DNA of 64,000 nucleotides from Asterias amurensis (lineage: Eukaryota > Echinodermata > Asteroidea > Forcipulatida > Asteriidae). The DNA is taken from assembly GCF_032118995.1 (NCBI RefSeq), contig NC_092648.1:19806450-19870449 (forward strand), given 5' to 3'. Position numbers and translations under genes: made by a program. The notes beneath the pieces were generated by a model. It was not told where the DNA came from. It saw only the letters and a program-made list of their open reading frames with translations, and made no database searches. Positions 47,796 through 64,000 of the stretch are shown piece by piece; within the stretch, counting starts at the first letter, position 1; the number at the start of each line of letters is the position of its first letter.

Positions 47796-47959
47796 CAGTT
47801 CACGAAGTTGCTTCACGTGTCTAATTGGTACTGGGTTACATGCAGTAAGAAGGTGCTATCTAAACTGTTATTACCAATTGTATCGCTCTTATGTTGATGG
47901 TACGTGGATGATTGTGATGACATAACTGCTGTATTCGATGAAAAGACCAACCCTGAGCA

Positions 47960-55044
<7,085 letters not shown>

Positions 55045-55774
55045 CATACTGCGCCGGTTAACCGTCCACAACATGTGTTTTCCAGCACAGCTCTCTTGAA
55101 ACCAATGCAGTCTGTTCTAGTGTTGCTTTCTCTGTTGCTTTGTTGTTTCTATGCTTAGATGTATGTGTTGTTTAGGTTTACCGGCCCAAAGTGAGTAATG
55201 ACAGAAGACAGTTGCTGAGATGACAATCTTGATTTCACCATGAATTAAAAAACCCAAAACAAACAAAAGTTCAAACTTACAGAAAAAGTTGGTGGGTATC
55301 GTCTTTAAACAAGTCAATAATCATACAAGATACCATAAAGGTCAACAAACTTGGATATTCTGCTTTTCAGTCTGAAATTGTTGATGCAATTAAAAGATAT
55401 TTTCGAATCCATCTTTGGCATATTCACCAGGAAAACGAAAACAAAGAATTGATTGGAAGTCACAACAGTAACTGTCTTTAAGATTGCATGCCACCTTCTA
55501 CTCAGATTGCTTGACCAGCATGTTCAAGAGATGAATATTTATAGTAGCATGAATCGAAACTGAGAATTGCTCTTTTGGGGAGGTAATCAAGTCTAGTATA
55601 ACAAGATTGTTTTGAGATATTTGTGTTTACCCGCTAGCATTACTAAGTTGCATTTAAAATGGGTATAACTAAGAAAGACGCAAAGACGCAATATATTTTT
55701 TGAGAGAATATTTATGGTATGACCATAGTTATATATTTTCAAGTGTACTGGCTGGCTAAAGGGTCACAATGAAA

Positions 55775-55780
55775 AATAAA
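55775..55780 (+). terminator. QPCTL: Probable QPCT polyadenylation signal
   Basis: AATAAA lies about 730 bases after the stop codon, before the first downstream repeat. Confidence 0.45.
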
Positions 55781-56682
55781 TGCTTTCACATTCCAAGCCA
55801 AATGTACATATCATATGGGTCAATTTCAGAACGCTTTTGAAAACAAAGCACAGAACAAAATTGTACTTGCTAGTCAAAAAAAAAGAAGAAAATGGCTTGT
55901 TACTAGTCTCACATGGGCCCACTTTCATAAAGCTGCTTGTGCACTAAAAGTAGCTAAGCACATCACCAAATTATGCTGACCAAATTAAAGTTGGCATCAG
56001 TCACATGTACCATCTGTCTGATTTGTATGCACAAATTTTCCTTCCATCGAGATAATCGATATTATAAAGCAGGACCGTTTGTGTGGGTTTTTTTTTGCTT
56101 GTTAAACTCATCTGATAACAAATGTTATATCATTTTTACTATTTGTGTGTGATGCCCATGCATTTATTACTTTGTAAACTTATGCAGGGTATTTATTTTA
56201 GGTTCAGGCAAAACTGAAACTTAAACCCAATTTTAAAAAGTTACAATATTTGTGTGTACATCAACAGTGATCCCAGCAACGTTGCAGAGTTTGTCTCCGT
56301 CCACCAGAACATAGAGGGGAAGTTCTAATTACACCTTACGCGTAAACTTGTACATCACAAGCTTCATGTACAGAAGATGACTCTAAAGCCAGGTTCATTT
56401 GCCAGCAAATGCGAATGCGAAGTGTATTTTGACACCACAGAGCTGTTTTCGCAGCGATTGTTTGCAGGAGTTCAGCACAACTGAACTGTTGTGAATTATT
56501 CATTGTGAATTTGTGATGTCAAAATTTGTATCACATTCACAGGAAGTATGAACTGGGCTTTACCTGGTAGTATTCATTATCTTCGAATTGACTTGAAGCC
56601 TTGATTCTGATTGGTGGACCCATAGCAACAAGAGGTGTGATGTAAACTTAAATTGCCTGTATCTCACCCTACTTCAGGCTGC

Positions 56683-56805
56683 ATACTCCCCACCAGGGAG
56701 TTGAGATGGTTTAAGGAGTGATTTAAGGCCCAGTGACCAGGGGTAATAATGTGAAGCGCTTTAAGATGCCCTCCGGGTGTGAAAAGCGCTATATAAAATT
56801 GGGTT
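56683..56805 (+). mobile_element. 3' tail of a SINE or LINE
   Basis: Words CAGGGAGTTGAGATGG, GTGAAGCGCTTTAAGA and AAAAGCGCTATATAAAATT are typical of tails shared by CR1/L2-type LINEs and their SINEs. The SINE at 15450-15776 carries related sequence on the other strand. Confidence 0.5.
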
Positions 56806-57443
56806 GGTACTAATTGCGCTGTTCTAACTCTGCCTATTTCGCTATTTTTCAGCTACACCTAAAACCGTCTTTTACACAAAGCTGCAGGTCAAGTTTGCTT
56901 GAAGATAAACTTGTTATCACATGCGTGCTCATGGGAAACGGAAAATATAGTGAGATAGCGACCTCATTGGTGGATATGGGACACAGACGCACCATATTTT
57001 CCGTATTCCACTTGTGCTTTTGTGATAACTAATAGTATTAACCATGAGTTTGAGTAAAGAATAAAATTGGGGGAGGGGGGACTTAATGATTTCCAGCGAG
57101 GAGCTGAATATTGATAAAGATTCCTTTTTTATCAGATACTTTTGTTAAAACAGGTTACACCAATTGTCTTAAATGTGTCTAACTTGTGCTTGTTGCTGCT
57201 CAATTAATTAAGTTTGAGGTAATTACTTAGATGTATACTTGTAAAATTGTAAGAGAGAGTTTTATTGTAAAATAAAATGTAAGATAACATTTTAAATTTA
57301 ATGTATTGACATATGTGGTTTTTAAGCTTCAATATTTTGTAAGTTTGTCCCATTTTTCCCCCCAAAAGATACTTTGATGCCGATTATAACTTGTGTGCCT
57401 AACAGATATTTGTAGAACCTGCTGAACCGTCTTGTAATGTATA

Positions 57444-57780
57444 TTAAAGCCATTGGACACTTTCGGTAAACAGGGTTGTCCAAGGCCGACACTTCGTGTA
57501 CCACAACTTATATATAAAATAACAAACCTGTGAAAATTTAGGCTCAATCGGTCATCGGAGTCGGGAGAAAATAACGGAAAACCCACCCTTGTTTCCCCAT
57601 GTTTCACCGTGTCATGACATGTGTTTATAATAAATCGGTAATTCTCGCTATCGAGAATTGATATTGTTTTAGTGTTTTCTCAAAAAGTAAAGCATTTCAT
57701 GGAATAATATTTCAAGATAAGTCTTTCACCATTACCTTCTGTAAACCTAAATTATTTGTAAATCTGCGAACTTTAAAAAA
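57444..57780. mobile_element. TTAA element related to families A and B
   Basis: It starts TTAAAGCCATTGGACACTTT like family A, shares AAATAACAAACCTGTGAAAA with it, then has TTGTAAATCTGCG and CTCAAAAAGTAAAGCA like family B. It seems a mosaic or a parent-type relative; the right end is not clear. Confidence 0.5.
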
Positions 57781-58829
57781 AAATTCTGTACCAAAAGTGT
57801 TGTAAAATGAGAGAGTGCATGATGTTTTAAAGTGAGGATTAAAGCCATGTTTGCATGGACCTTGGAGCTATTTGAACGCAGAGCCCCAAGTCTAAATTTA
57901 GTTTGAAAATACACATGAATTTGTAGCATGGCAGGTAGGCGATGGGATTGAGTTGATTCAATTCAAGTAAGTACAATGAATTGAATGTTACTACAATTGT
58001 TGTTTGGCACACTATGGTCACTGACATGGAGAAAGAAATTATTTCTTCCGTGGGAGTATCACGAGAAAGATATTTGGCTATGTAATAACAAATACTAAAG
58101 CAAGCTGCAGATTTTTCCTTTGAAAAAAAACACAGATAGAATAACCAGCACTGCAAACATTTAGAGAATTTTGAAAACAATTCGTTATTCTACCGATATT
58201 TTGTTTAATAAAGGACAAACACAACACAAGTGACGACCTTGCAGACGACGCGTCATTTACCTGAGTCAAAAACTGTTAGGGCGACCTCTATTGCTCAAAG
58301 TCAATTATTAGTAGTCTGGAGAAGCAAACTATTGCGTATGTTAAACCACGATAATAACACTGGGAACCACTCAACTTAAGGACGAATAAAATGGTAGGTA
58401 CCCGCTGCTTCCGGTGTGTACGCATGCCATTAACTATTTCTGCACTTATTATTGTGGAAAGCCAGCGAATGTTCAGTACGTGTGTGTTTCGACTGTAGTT
58501 TTTCAATCTGGAATCTGCTAGATAGTGCTATAAATTTCCATTCGTCGAGCCAAAGTCTGTGGAAATGTGTTGAAGAATGAATTCACAGTGTGGTAGAACT
58601 TGATTCCGTCTTAATAAACAACAACTTCGACTCGGTAAGAATTTGAAATTGAATGTGTTTTATTGATTTCTGAAAAGATTAACACTAACAATAATTTGCA
58701 GCAGTGAGAACTAGTTCCGTTTCCGTCCAGTCTGCTGTCGTCTGGTCATTTCTATTTTGAATGTTGTTTATTGACTAAGTAAAAACTTATGACACAAGCG
58801 AGCCCGAGCTTGGGCATAGTGAAGGATAG

Positions 58830-58961
58830 GGAAAAGTTTCCGTATGGCGCCACCACTTTTTCATTCGATATGAAATAATATAGTATCTAATTTACCTCAA
58901 TGAGATATCCCTTTTTGTAAAAATGAGTGAAAAGGTGGTGGCGCCATACGGAAAGTTATCC
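58830..58961. mobile_element. MITE with 8-bp target duplication (hAT-like)
   Basis: The left arm AAGTTTCCGTATGGCGCCAC matches the right arm GTGGCGCCATACGGAAAGTT. AAGGATAG flanks it on both sides (58822-58829 and 58962-58969). The element is 132 bp and non-coding; an 8-bp duplication points to hAT. Confidence 0.8.
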
Positions 58962-60164
58962 AAGGATAGTGAGTAGGGTAGGGTAGGCTGATGAGTTACT
59001 CAACAAAATATAAGCAAGAAAACAAGAATAGAAAATGTGTGAGATGAGGTGCAGATGGGCATGGGACTGACACTGGAGTGAGAGTGAGTGTAAATTCAAT
59101 AACACAACAATTATTTTACATTTTATTTAGCCTATTTTTGTTAATAATAATACATTTATGCATGATTGTCAAATCTGAACGAAGACTTGAATGTCAATGG
59201 TCAAAGCTGGCTGAAGTCTCCATCTCCATCTCATCTCCATCTCCATTGGTTCAGTCAGCAAAATATCCTGCCGGATACATCTACGCTAACTTGTGACATG
59301 TATTGTAAGTTGTTTTTACTGTAATTATTATAATTATTATTGTGTTATAACAATTATATTCCTGTACTTCTTGCACACCATTCTTGCACACCTTTTCCCC
59401 TGTCGAAGTTACATTGCTTTTAATCCTGCTCAAATATGCTTGTCTGGCCATGCCCACTTACTACAGAGACCGGAACCGATCTTTAATATAAACTGTCAAC
59501 TGAGTATTGACTTAAAAATCATCAATATTTATTATTTGGGAAGTTCATCGAGGCGCTTGCCTAGAAGTATAGTACGAAAAGGAGTACAGTGCCCCAGTAA
59601 CTTACTGTGTCATCAGAAATAGAGACATGATAAAATAATACTGTAACATTTGATTTTGCTGAATGGCCATACTACACTGAGGCAGGTACTGTAGTGTAAC
59701 TGCGGTGCTGTGCTCTCTTAGTTTTTTGTTTGACATCCTACACTGTAGGCTACAGTCTTTAATGTCATGGCCCATTTTGGATCTGGGGTGTGCAGGAACA
59801 TCCTGCATTTAATTGTACTCATGAATCACAAGTCTGTTTTTCGTCACTCAAATTGATGTTTTGGAGTCCAGAATAGAAAAAAAAACAATGTTGATCATGA
59901 TAAACCCTCATAATATCACTTTCAAAATGGACGGATTCCCTGCTGTCATGGCCGTAGATCATGTGGTTGCATGTAGTCACATGATTACAAGGGAACTCGG
60001 CAAACTCCCACAAGGAGATTTCACCAAGGTGGCAACAGCTAATCTCTCTCATACAAACATTTGATTATCGTCTATGATTATGAATTGCACTAACAAATCA
60101 AGAAGTTGTGATAACAGTAACTAGACGACAATACTTAAATTCTATTAATTGAAAAATCAGCGGA

Positions 60165-60245
60165 TAGCGTGATTGGATTCGAACTCACAACCTTGCAGTT
60201 GCAAGTCATGCAGTATAACCACTGAACTGGGAAACCCAACACCCA
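60165..60245 (-). mobile_element. tRNA-derived SINE head
   Basis: On the minus strand: CAGTTCAGTGGTTATACTGC (A-box region) and GTGAGTTCGAATCCAATCAC (B box). The stem ends do not pair well. Confidence 0.5.
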
Positions 60246-60321
60246 AACTGTTGGATTCCGATGGTGTTATGCCTGATCCTACATAAAGCACAATCTGTTT
60301 ACTGGTGCAGTAATCATAAAT

Positions 60322-60705
60322 TTAAAGGCAGTGGACACTATTGGTTTACTCAAAATAATTATAAGCACAAAACCTTACTTGGTAACGAGTAATGGGGAGC
60401 AGTTGATGGTATAAAATATTGTGAGAAACGGCTCCCTCTGAAGTGACTTAGTTTTCGAGAAAGAAGTAATTTTCCATGAATTTGATTTTGAGACCTCAAG
60501 TTTAGAACTTGAGGTCTCGAAATCAACCATCTAAAAGCACACAACTTCGTGTGACAAGGGTGTTTTTTCTTTCATTATTATCTCGCAACTTCGACAATCG
60601 ATTGAGCTCAAATGTTCACAGGTTGGTTATTTTATGTATATTTTGAGATACACCAAGTGAGAAGACTGGTCTTTGACAATTACCAATAGTGTCCACTGTC
60701 TTTAA
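60322..60705 (+). mobile_element. Family A TTAA foldback MITE, copy A8
   Basis: TTAA lies at both ends. The termini are AAGGCAGTGGACACTATTGG and CCAATAGTGTCCACTGTCT. This copy is complete and one of the best preserved. Confidence 0.92.
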
Positions 60706-62181
60706 CTGGAAACTTCATAGGAGTATGCTGTGTTTCATGTGTGGTTAGGATATTATTTAAAGGTGAGGGTACAGCTTGTTCAGTTTGGGAAAATATTATC
60801 GGCTAGTTAAATGTAAGCGTGCAATTAAAATGTCTCAGAATGGCAAATTATTAGTGAATGGTTCAGTAACTCTGATCATAATTTTGTTGCCACACTGAAT
60901 ATTTTATCTGGCTTGTGCTGTTACAGTATCATTCGTCCAAATTTGCATAGTGTGGAGACAAATTTATGTATTGATTCTAATCACTATGAGGTGAACTTAG
61001 TGAAAAGTTCGTAGCCGCTTAAAAAAGTTCCTAACACATTGTTTTTTACTTTTTAACTAAATAACACGTTGGACTTGACGTCTTATCTAAAAGTACAGTA
61101 CAGACGTCATATGGCATCATCACTTTTTTCCAGAACAGAAGCACAGCATGCAATGTTTTCATGCACATAGTGTGGTGTTTATCGCATACACTACTAGATT
61201 GTATCTCCACAAACAAGTGCAAAGTTTCAAACCCTACTACATGCAGTTTTGTCGCCATGTGGTTATAAATGGTGAGCTAAATTCAGCACTTATTTGATAA
61301 TTTTGAAATGAAGTCACTCCGTGCGCCCCCCGTTTACAGTTTGAGGATGAGGTTGCCATGGACACAATTCTTTGCCGAATGATGAAGTCGCTCTAATGGC
61401 ATGATTTACTTCCTGTGTGACTGTCAATTTGGGGGTTTTGTTTTTAAAAAACACTAATTGCATTGAGCGGCCGGCATAAGGTATAGTGTGTGGGGAAACT
61501 GGCAATGATTAAAAGTTGATATGATGATATGTGTTTTAAATAAACTTGAAGTGCATGATGAAATCATTAGGATGCAATATTTAGAATATATTATACACCC
61601 ATGCCTCAATAAAGTGGATATTGAAAGCATTACAGCTGTGTCGGTTAGTAGTTAAAACAACAACGTCTAAGGACAGCCTGGTGTGACATGGCTGCGTTTG
61701 CAAATAACATCTTTTTCAAGCAGTACAATCACAAGCCCTCTGTGTATGTCTCTGCAGCCTTACACTTGCATGGCCAGGGGATAAAAAATTCGATAGATTA
61801 GAAAGAAGCTAATTGGAAAGATGAAAACTGGGAAGATTATTTTATACAGGAAGTCCTCTTGCCTTAATTTATTTCCATGATGGTTGGTGTGTGGAAGCCA
61901 ATGCGCACAAATGAACATGACCCTTTGCACCCCCATGGTTGATTGAAGAGCTCAAAAGCAGTTTTAATGCATACATTGCATACATGTGATAGTCACATAC
62001 ATGTACTACCAAAGTGTATGATAAAGGCCCATTCAGTCAATAATAAATTTAAAAAAAGGTATTTTATTTATGTCATCTTTATTGAGGGTAAACTCCAATC
62101 AGCACCCAGCATCGCTTTCCATTGAGGCCCTCAGTTACAAAAATTATATTGTTTTTGTTTATATTTTTTTGTTTTTCTGTT

Positions 62182-62202
62182 TCCCCCCCCCCCCCCCCCC
62201 CA
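62182..62202. repeat. Poly-C run
   Basis: A nearly unbroken run of about 20 C. Shorter C runs occur at about 1147-1169, 36303-36315 and 45584-45592. Confidence 0.9.
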
Positions 62203-62270
62203 CACGGAAACCACTTAATCATTAGGCCCTACTAAGAATGTTCTTTTTTGCTTGTTCAAATACTGGGGTT

Positions 62271-62384
62271 GATTTCACAAAGAGTTAGGACAAGTCCTAG
62301 CTTAGGACTAGACCTAGGAGATGGCTTGTCCTGAGTAACTCGTCCTAACTCGAGATAAGACTAGTCTTAACTCTTTGTGAAATC
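62271..62384. mobile_element. Foldback MITE with GATTTCACAAAGAGTTA ends
   Basis: GATTTCACAAAGAGTTAGGA at left pairs with TTAACTCTTTGTGAAATC at right; the interior repeats AGGACTAG and CTAGTCTTA words. Part of the right terminus is repeated just outside (ATCTTTGTGAAATCCAC). Confidence 0.75.
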
Positions 62385-62600
62385 CACTCAAATCTTTGTG
62401 AAATCCACTTCAGATGAGAAGTAGTACATGAAAATATGTAATATGCTACAGGCCTGGATCTTCCTCTTTGAGAGGGCAAGGATGTTGTGTTGTTATCTGC
62501 TCTCAAGACAATCTGCATCATTGATAATGACACTGTCACAGCAAAAAGGGCTAGTGTAGCGCCAAAATGTTACGTAGGCAATAACACCAAAACATTGTAC

Positions 62601-62833
62601 AATGGACCCTTCCCACGAAATATGCTAATTACCTTCCTGCATGCGTACAGACCCTGTTGGTTGGCAAATGCCATAGAGTTGTGCACTAAGCAGACGCGCA
62701 ATCGCGCTTGCGTCACGCAGCCATTAGCCATGTACAAAACAGCGCGATATTCCCTCATTTTGCCAACCAAAATGTTAGTGCGCACGCACTACATGTATTT
62801 GTGCAATTTACATATTTCATGGGAAGGGTCTAT
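62601..62833. mobile_element. Foldback MITE with GGACCCTTCCCA ends
   Basis: ATGGACCCTTCCCACGAAAT at left pairs with ATTTCATGGGAAGGGTCTAT at right. Inner arms TTGGCAAATG and TTTTGCCAACC also pair. A TACATGTA interrupts the right part at 62790-62797. Confidence 0.7.
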
Positions 62834-63900
62834 TATGTTATATTTATTTTTTTGAAAGTACACAAAGTATTCAAAACACTAAAGTCAAGATTGAAGAACA
62901 GATTAGAGATGTTTGTACTATTATTTAGGCTAGAATATTCAAATTTGTATGCCACACACACAGTTCCTTGTCAATTGATTAGTTGGAACACGCTTGTTGT
63001 GCTTTATTTTCCCATGTACACAGCCGAGGCACTCCAAAATTCACAATATAATATAGTAAAGTCCTATGGATAATTATGTAGGACACTCCAGATGTGGTTT
63101 CCAAAATGATCATTCACAAACCTGTTTGTCCAAATAAGGCAAGGTTGTGTTATGACGGACAAGGTTGGTGTCTACAATGGAGTTGTTGACGTTCAATATT
63201 TTTGTGGGGCTGTGCCTATGTTGTGTTATTGATAATCAAAAACGAAGCTTCAAATGACAAGGATCTATGTGTGAGTTATAGAAACAAATATTGAATGTAT
63301 TTTGTTTGTGCATCGTCACAAATGCAATCACTCTGTGATATCTGGCTTTTCCATTTCAGTGGGCTTCAGTTGAAGTGGAAGAGTCCAGATTTCACCTTGT
63401 GATTATGTTCTCCGAAAAAGAACTCGTGCACAACCTCGTATGCATCCAATGTAATTTAAAAAAAATCAAGAAGTTTTTTGTTGTCTTTTTTTAAAGCATC
63501 TATTGGAAACTTGTCAAAAAGAAAACAATAAATAAATTGTTATAAAAATATTAGTGTTGACAGATTAATTTTAAGTATACATGTAGATTTAAATTATAAA
63601 AATTATAAATTAGATTTAGCCTTTTTTAAGAAAGACTCTGCTAGGGTAGAAATGTCAGGCCATTAACTATTTTTTGCATTAAATTATAAAACTCGGACTT
63701 TACGTTAACACATTTTTTGTACAATTTGTAGGCATCTACATGTGCACGTAAGACAGTTTGGATTAACTTCTCCCAAAAATCCTTAAAAGAAAGCTTTAAT
63801 TCAAATTCTATGCCATGGCGAGCTGATAAACCTTTTGGCATGGCACCAAGTCTTGTGACACCTTGCCAAGCTGGGCGAGAACGTTTCAGAAGGGAAGTCA

Positions 63901-64000
63901 TCATTTGATTTCTCCACCTCCAGACTTCACGTACACATCCCTCCCAGTCTCCGAGTCACATGTCTGTTTGTGTACAAGCCGGGGAGGGGACTGGCACTGT
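63901..64000. other. Possible exon of a neighbouring gene at the right edge
   Basis: On the plus strand a strong acceptor (TTCTCCACCTCCAG, ending 63922) is followed by 78 bases open in all three frames. On the minus strand a frame entering from the edge reads CDSETGRDVYVKSGGGEIK and stops at 63901-63903. Either could be real; neither can be matched to a family from so little sequence. Confidence 0.25.

Larger units (their letters stand above)
25450..47959. other. Long repeat-filled intron or intergenic stretch before the QPCT anchor exon
   Basis: No exon was recognised on either strand. Contents include family A copies (25811-26172, 33619-34011, and a split one at 43345-45223), family C (27867-28256, 34565-34935), family B (28585-28960, 35361-35722), SINE pieces, tandem repeats, two long elements near 39700-41044 and 43364-44046, and simple repeats. 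Parts without anything I can name are about 26200-26990, 28960-31440, 31800-33500, 37880-39100, 41045-42890 and 45225-47780. Confidence 0.6.
55045..64000. other. QPCT 3' flank and repeat-rich intergenic region
   Basis: No complete gene was found. The QPCT 3' UTR probably ends near 55800. After that come family D (about 55915-56030), a SINE/LINE tail (56683-56805), a TTAA element (57444-57780), a MITE with 8-bp target duplication (58830-58961), a SINE (60165-60245), family A copy A8 (60322-60705), two more MITEs (62271-62384, 62601-62833) and a poly-C run. The stretches 58970-60160 and 60710-62170 contain nothing I can name. A possible exon reaches the right edge. Confidence 0.6.

Noticed and set aside
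63641-63904. Open frame of 87 codons starting MMTSLLKRSRP, minus strand
   Set aside because: Its 3' end runs into a family E repeat (TTAATGGCCTGACATTTC) and nothing in it is recognisable. It might be a repeat-derived frame.

Overview
The window looks like nuclear DNA of an echinoderm, most probably a sea star. It is AT-rich, has introns with ordinary GT-AG borders, carries single-copy deuterostome orthologues with vertebrate-like exon structure, and is packed with short foldback DNA transposons and tRNA-derived SINEs of a kind I associate with asteroid genomes. No bacterial genes, rRNA, CRISPR arrays, LTR elements or virus-like elements were recognised.

Layout. (1) 172-4920 (+): a six-exon stathmin-domain gene with a lipid-anchor-type N-terminus, orthologous in type to vertebrate STMND1. 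(2) 8163-16560 (+): a nine-exon NRDE2 gene (nuclear RNA surveillance, MTR4 partner). Its last coding exon is followed by two more open tandem copies of itself, ending at 16956. (3) 19279-20430 (-): a single-exon gene for an unrecognised acidic/serine-rich protein of 383 residues. (4) 25342-55044 (+): a glutaminyl-peptide cyclotransferase (QPCT/QPCTL) gene. Six shared catalytic exons lie at 49979-55044. Two first exons can each be joined to them in frame: a signal-peptide exon at 25342-25449 and a transmembrane-anchor exon at 47960-48211, which has its own TATA box. (5) 55045-64000: repeats, with at most the edge of another exon at the right end.

The genes have unrelated jobs (microtubule regulation, nuclear RNA surveillance, peptide N-terminal pyroglutamate formation) and show no sign of joint regulation.

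The repeat landscape is the other main content. Three sequence-unrelated foldback families (called A, B and C here) all end in TTAAAGG-type termini at TTAA targets, which suggests one shared TTAA-specific transposase. Larger elements with 8-9 bp target duplications and long inverted repeats are also present, including one nested inside a family A copy. The palindrome TACATGTA occurs 19 times, all outside exons, where about two are expected from base composition. At two sites, alignment with other copies of the same repeat shows it to be an exact 6-bp gain at a TA. That is the footprint expected from excision of Tc1-type transposons, so these genomes may be marked by many old excision scars.

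All gene calls come from reading translations and splice sites by eye. No database search was possible.
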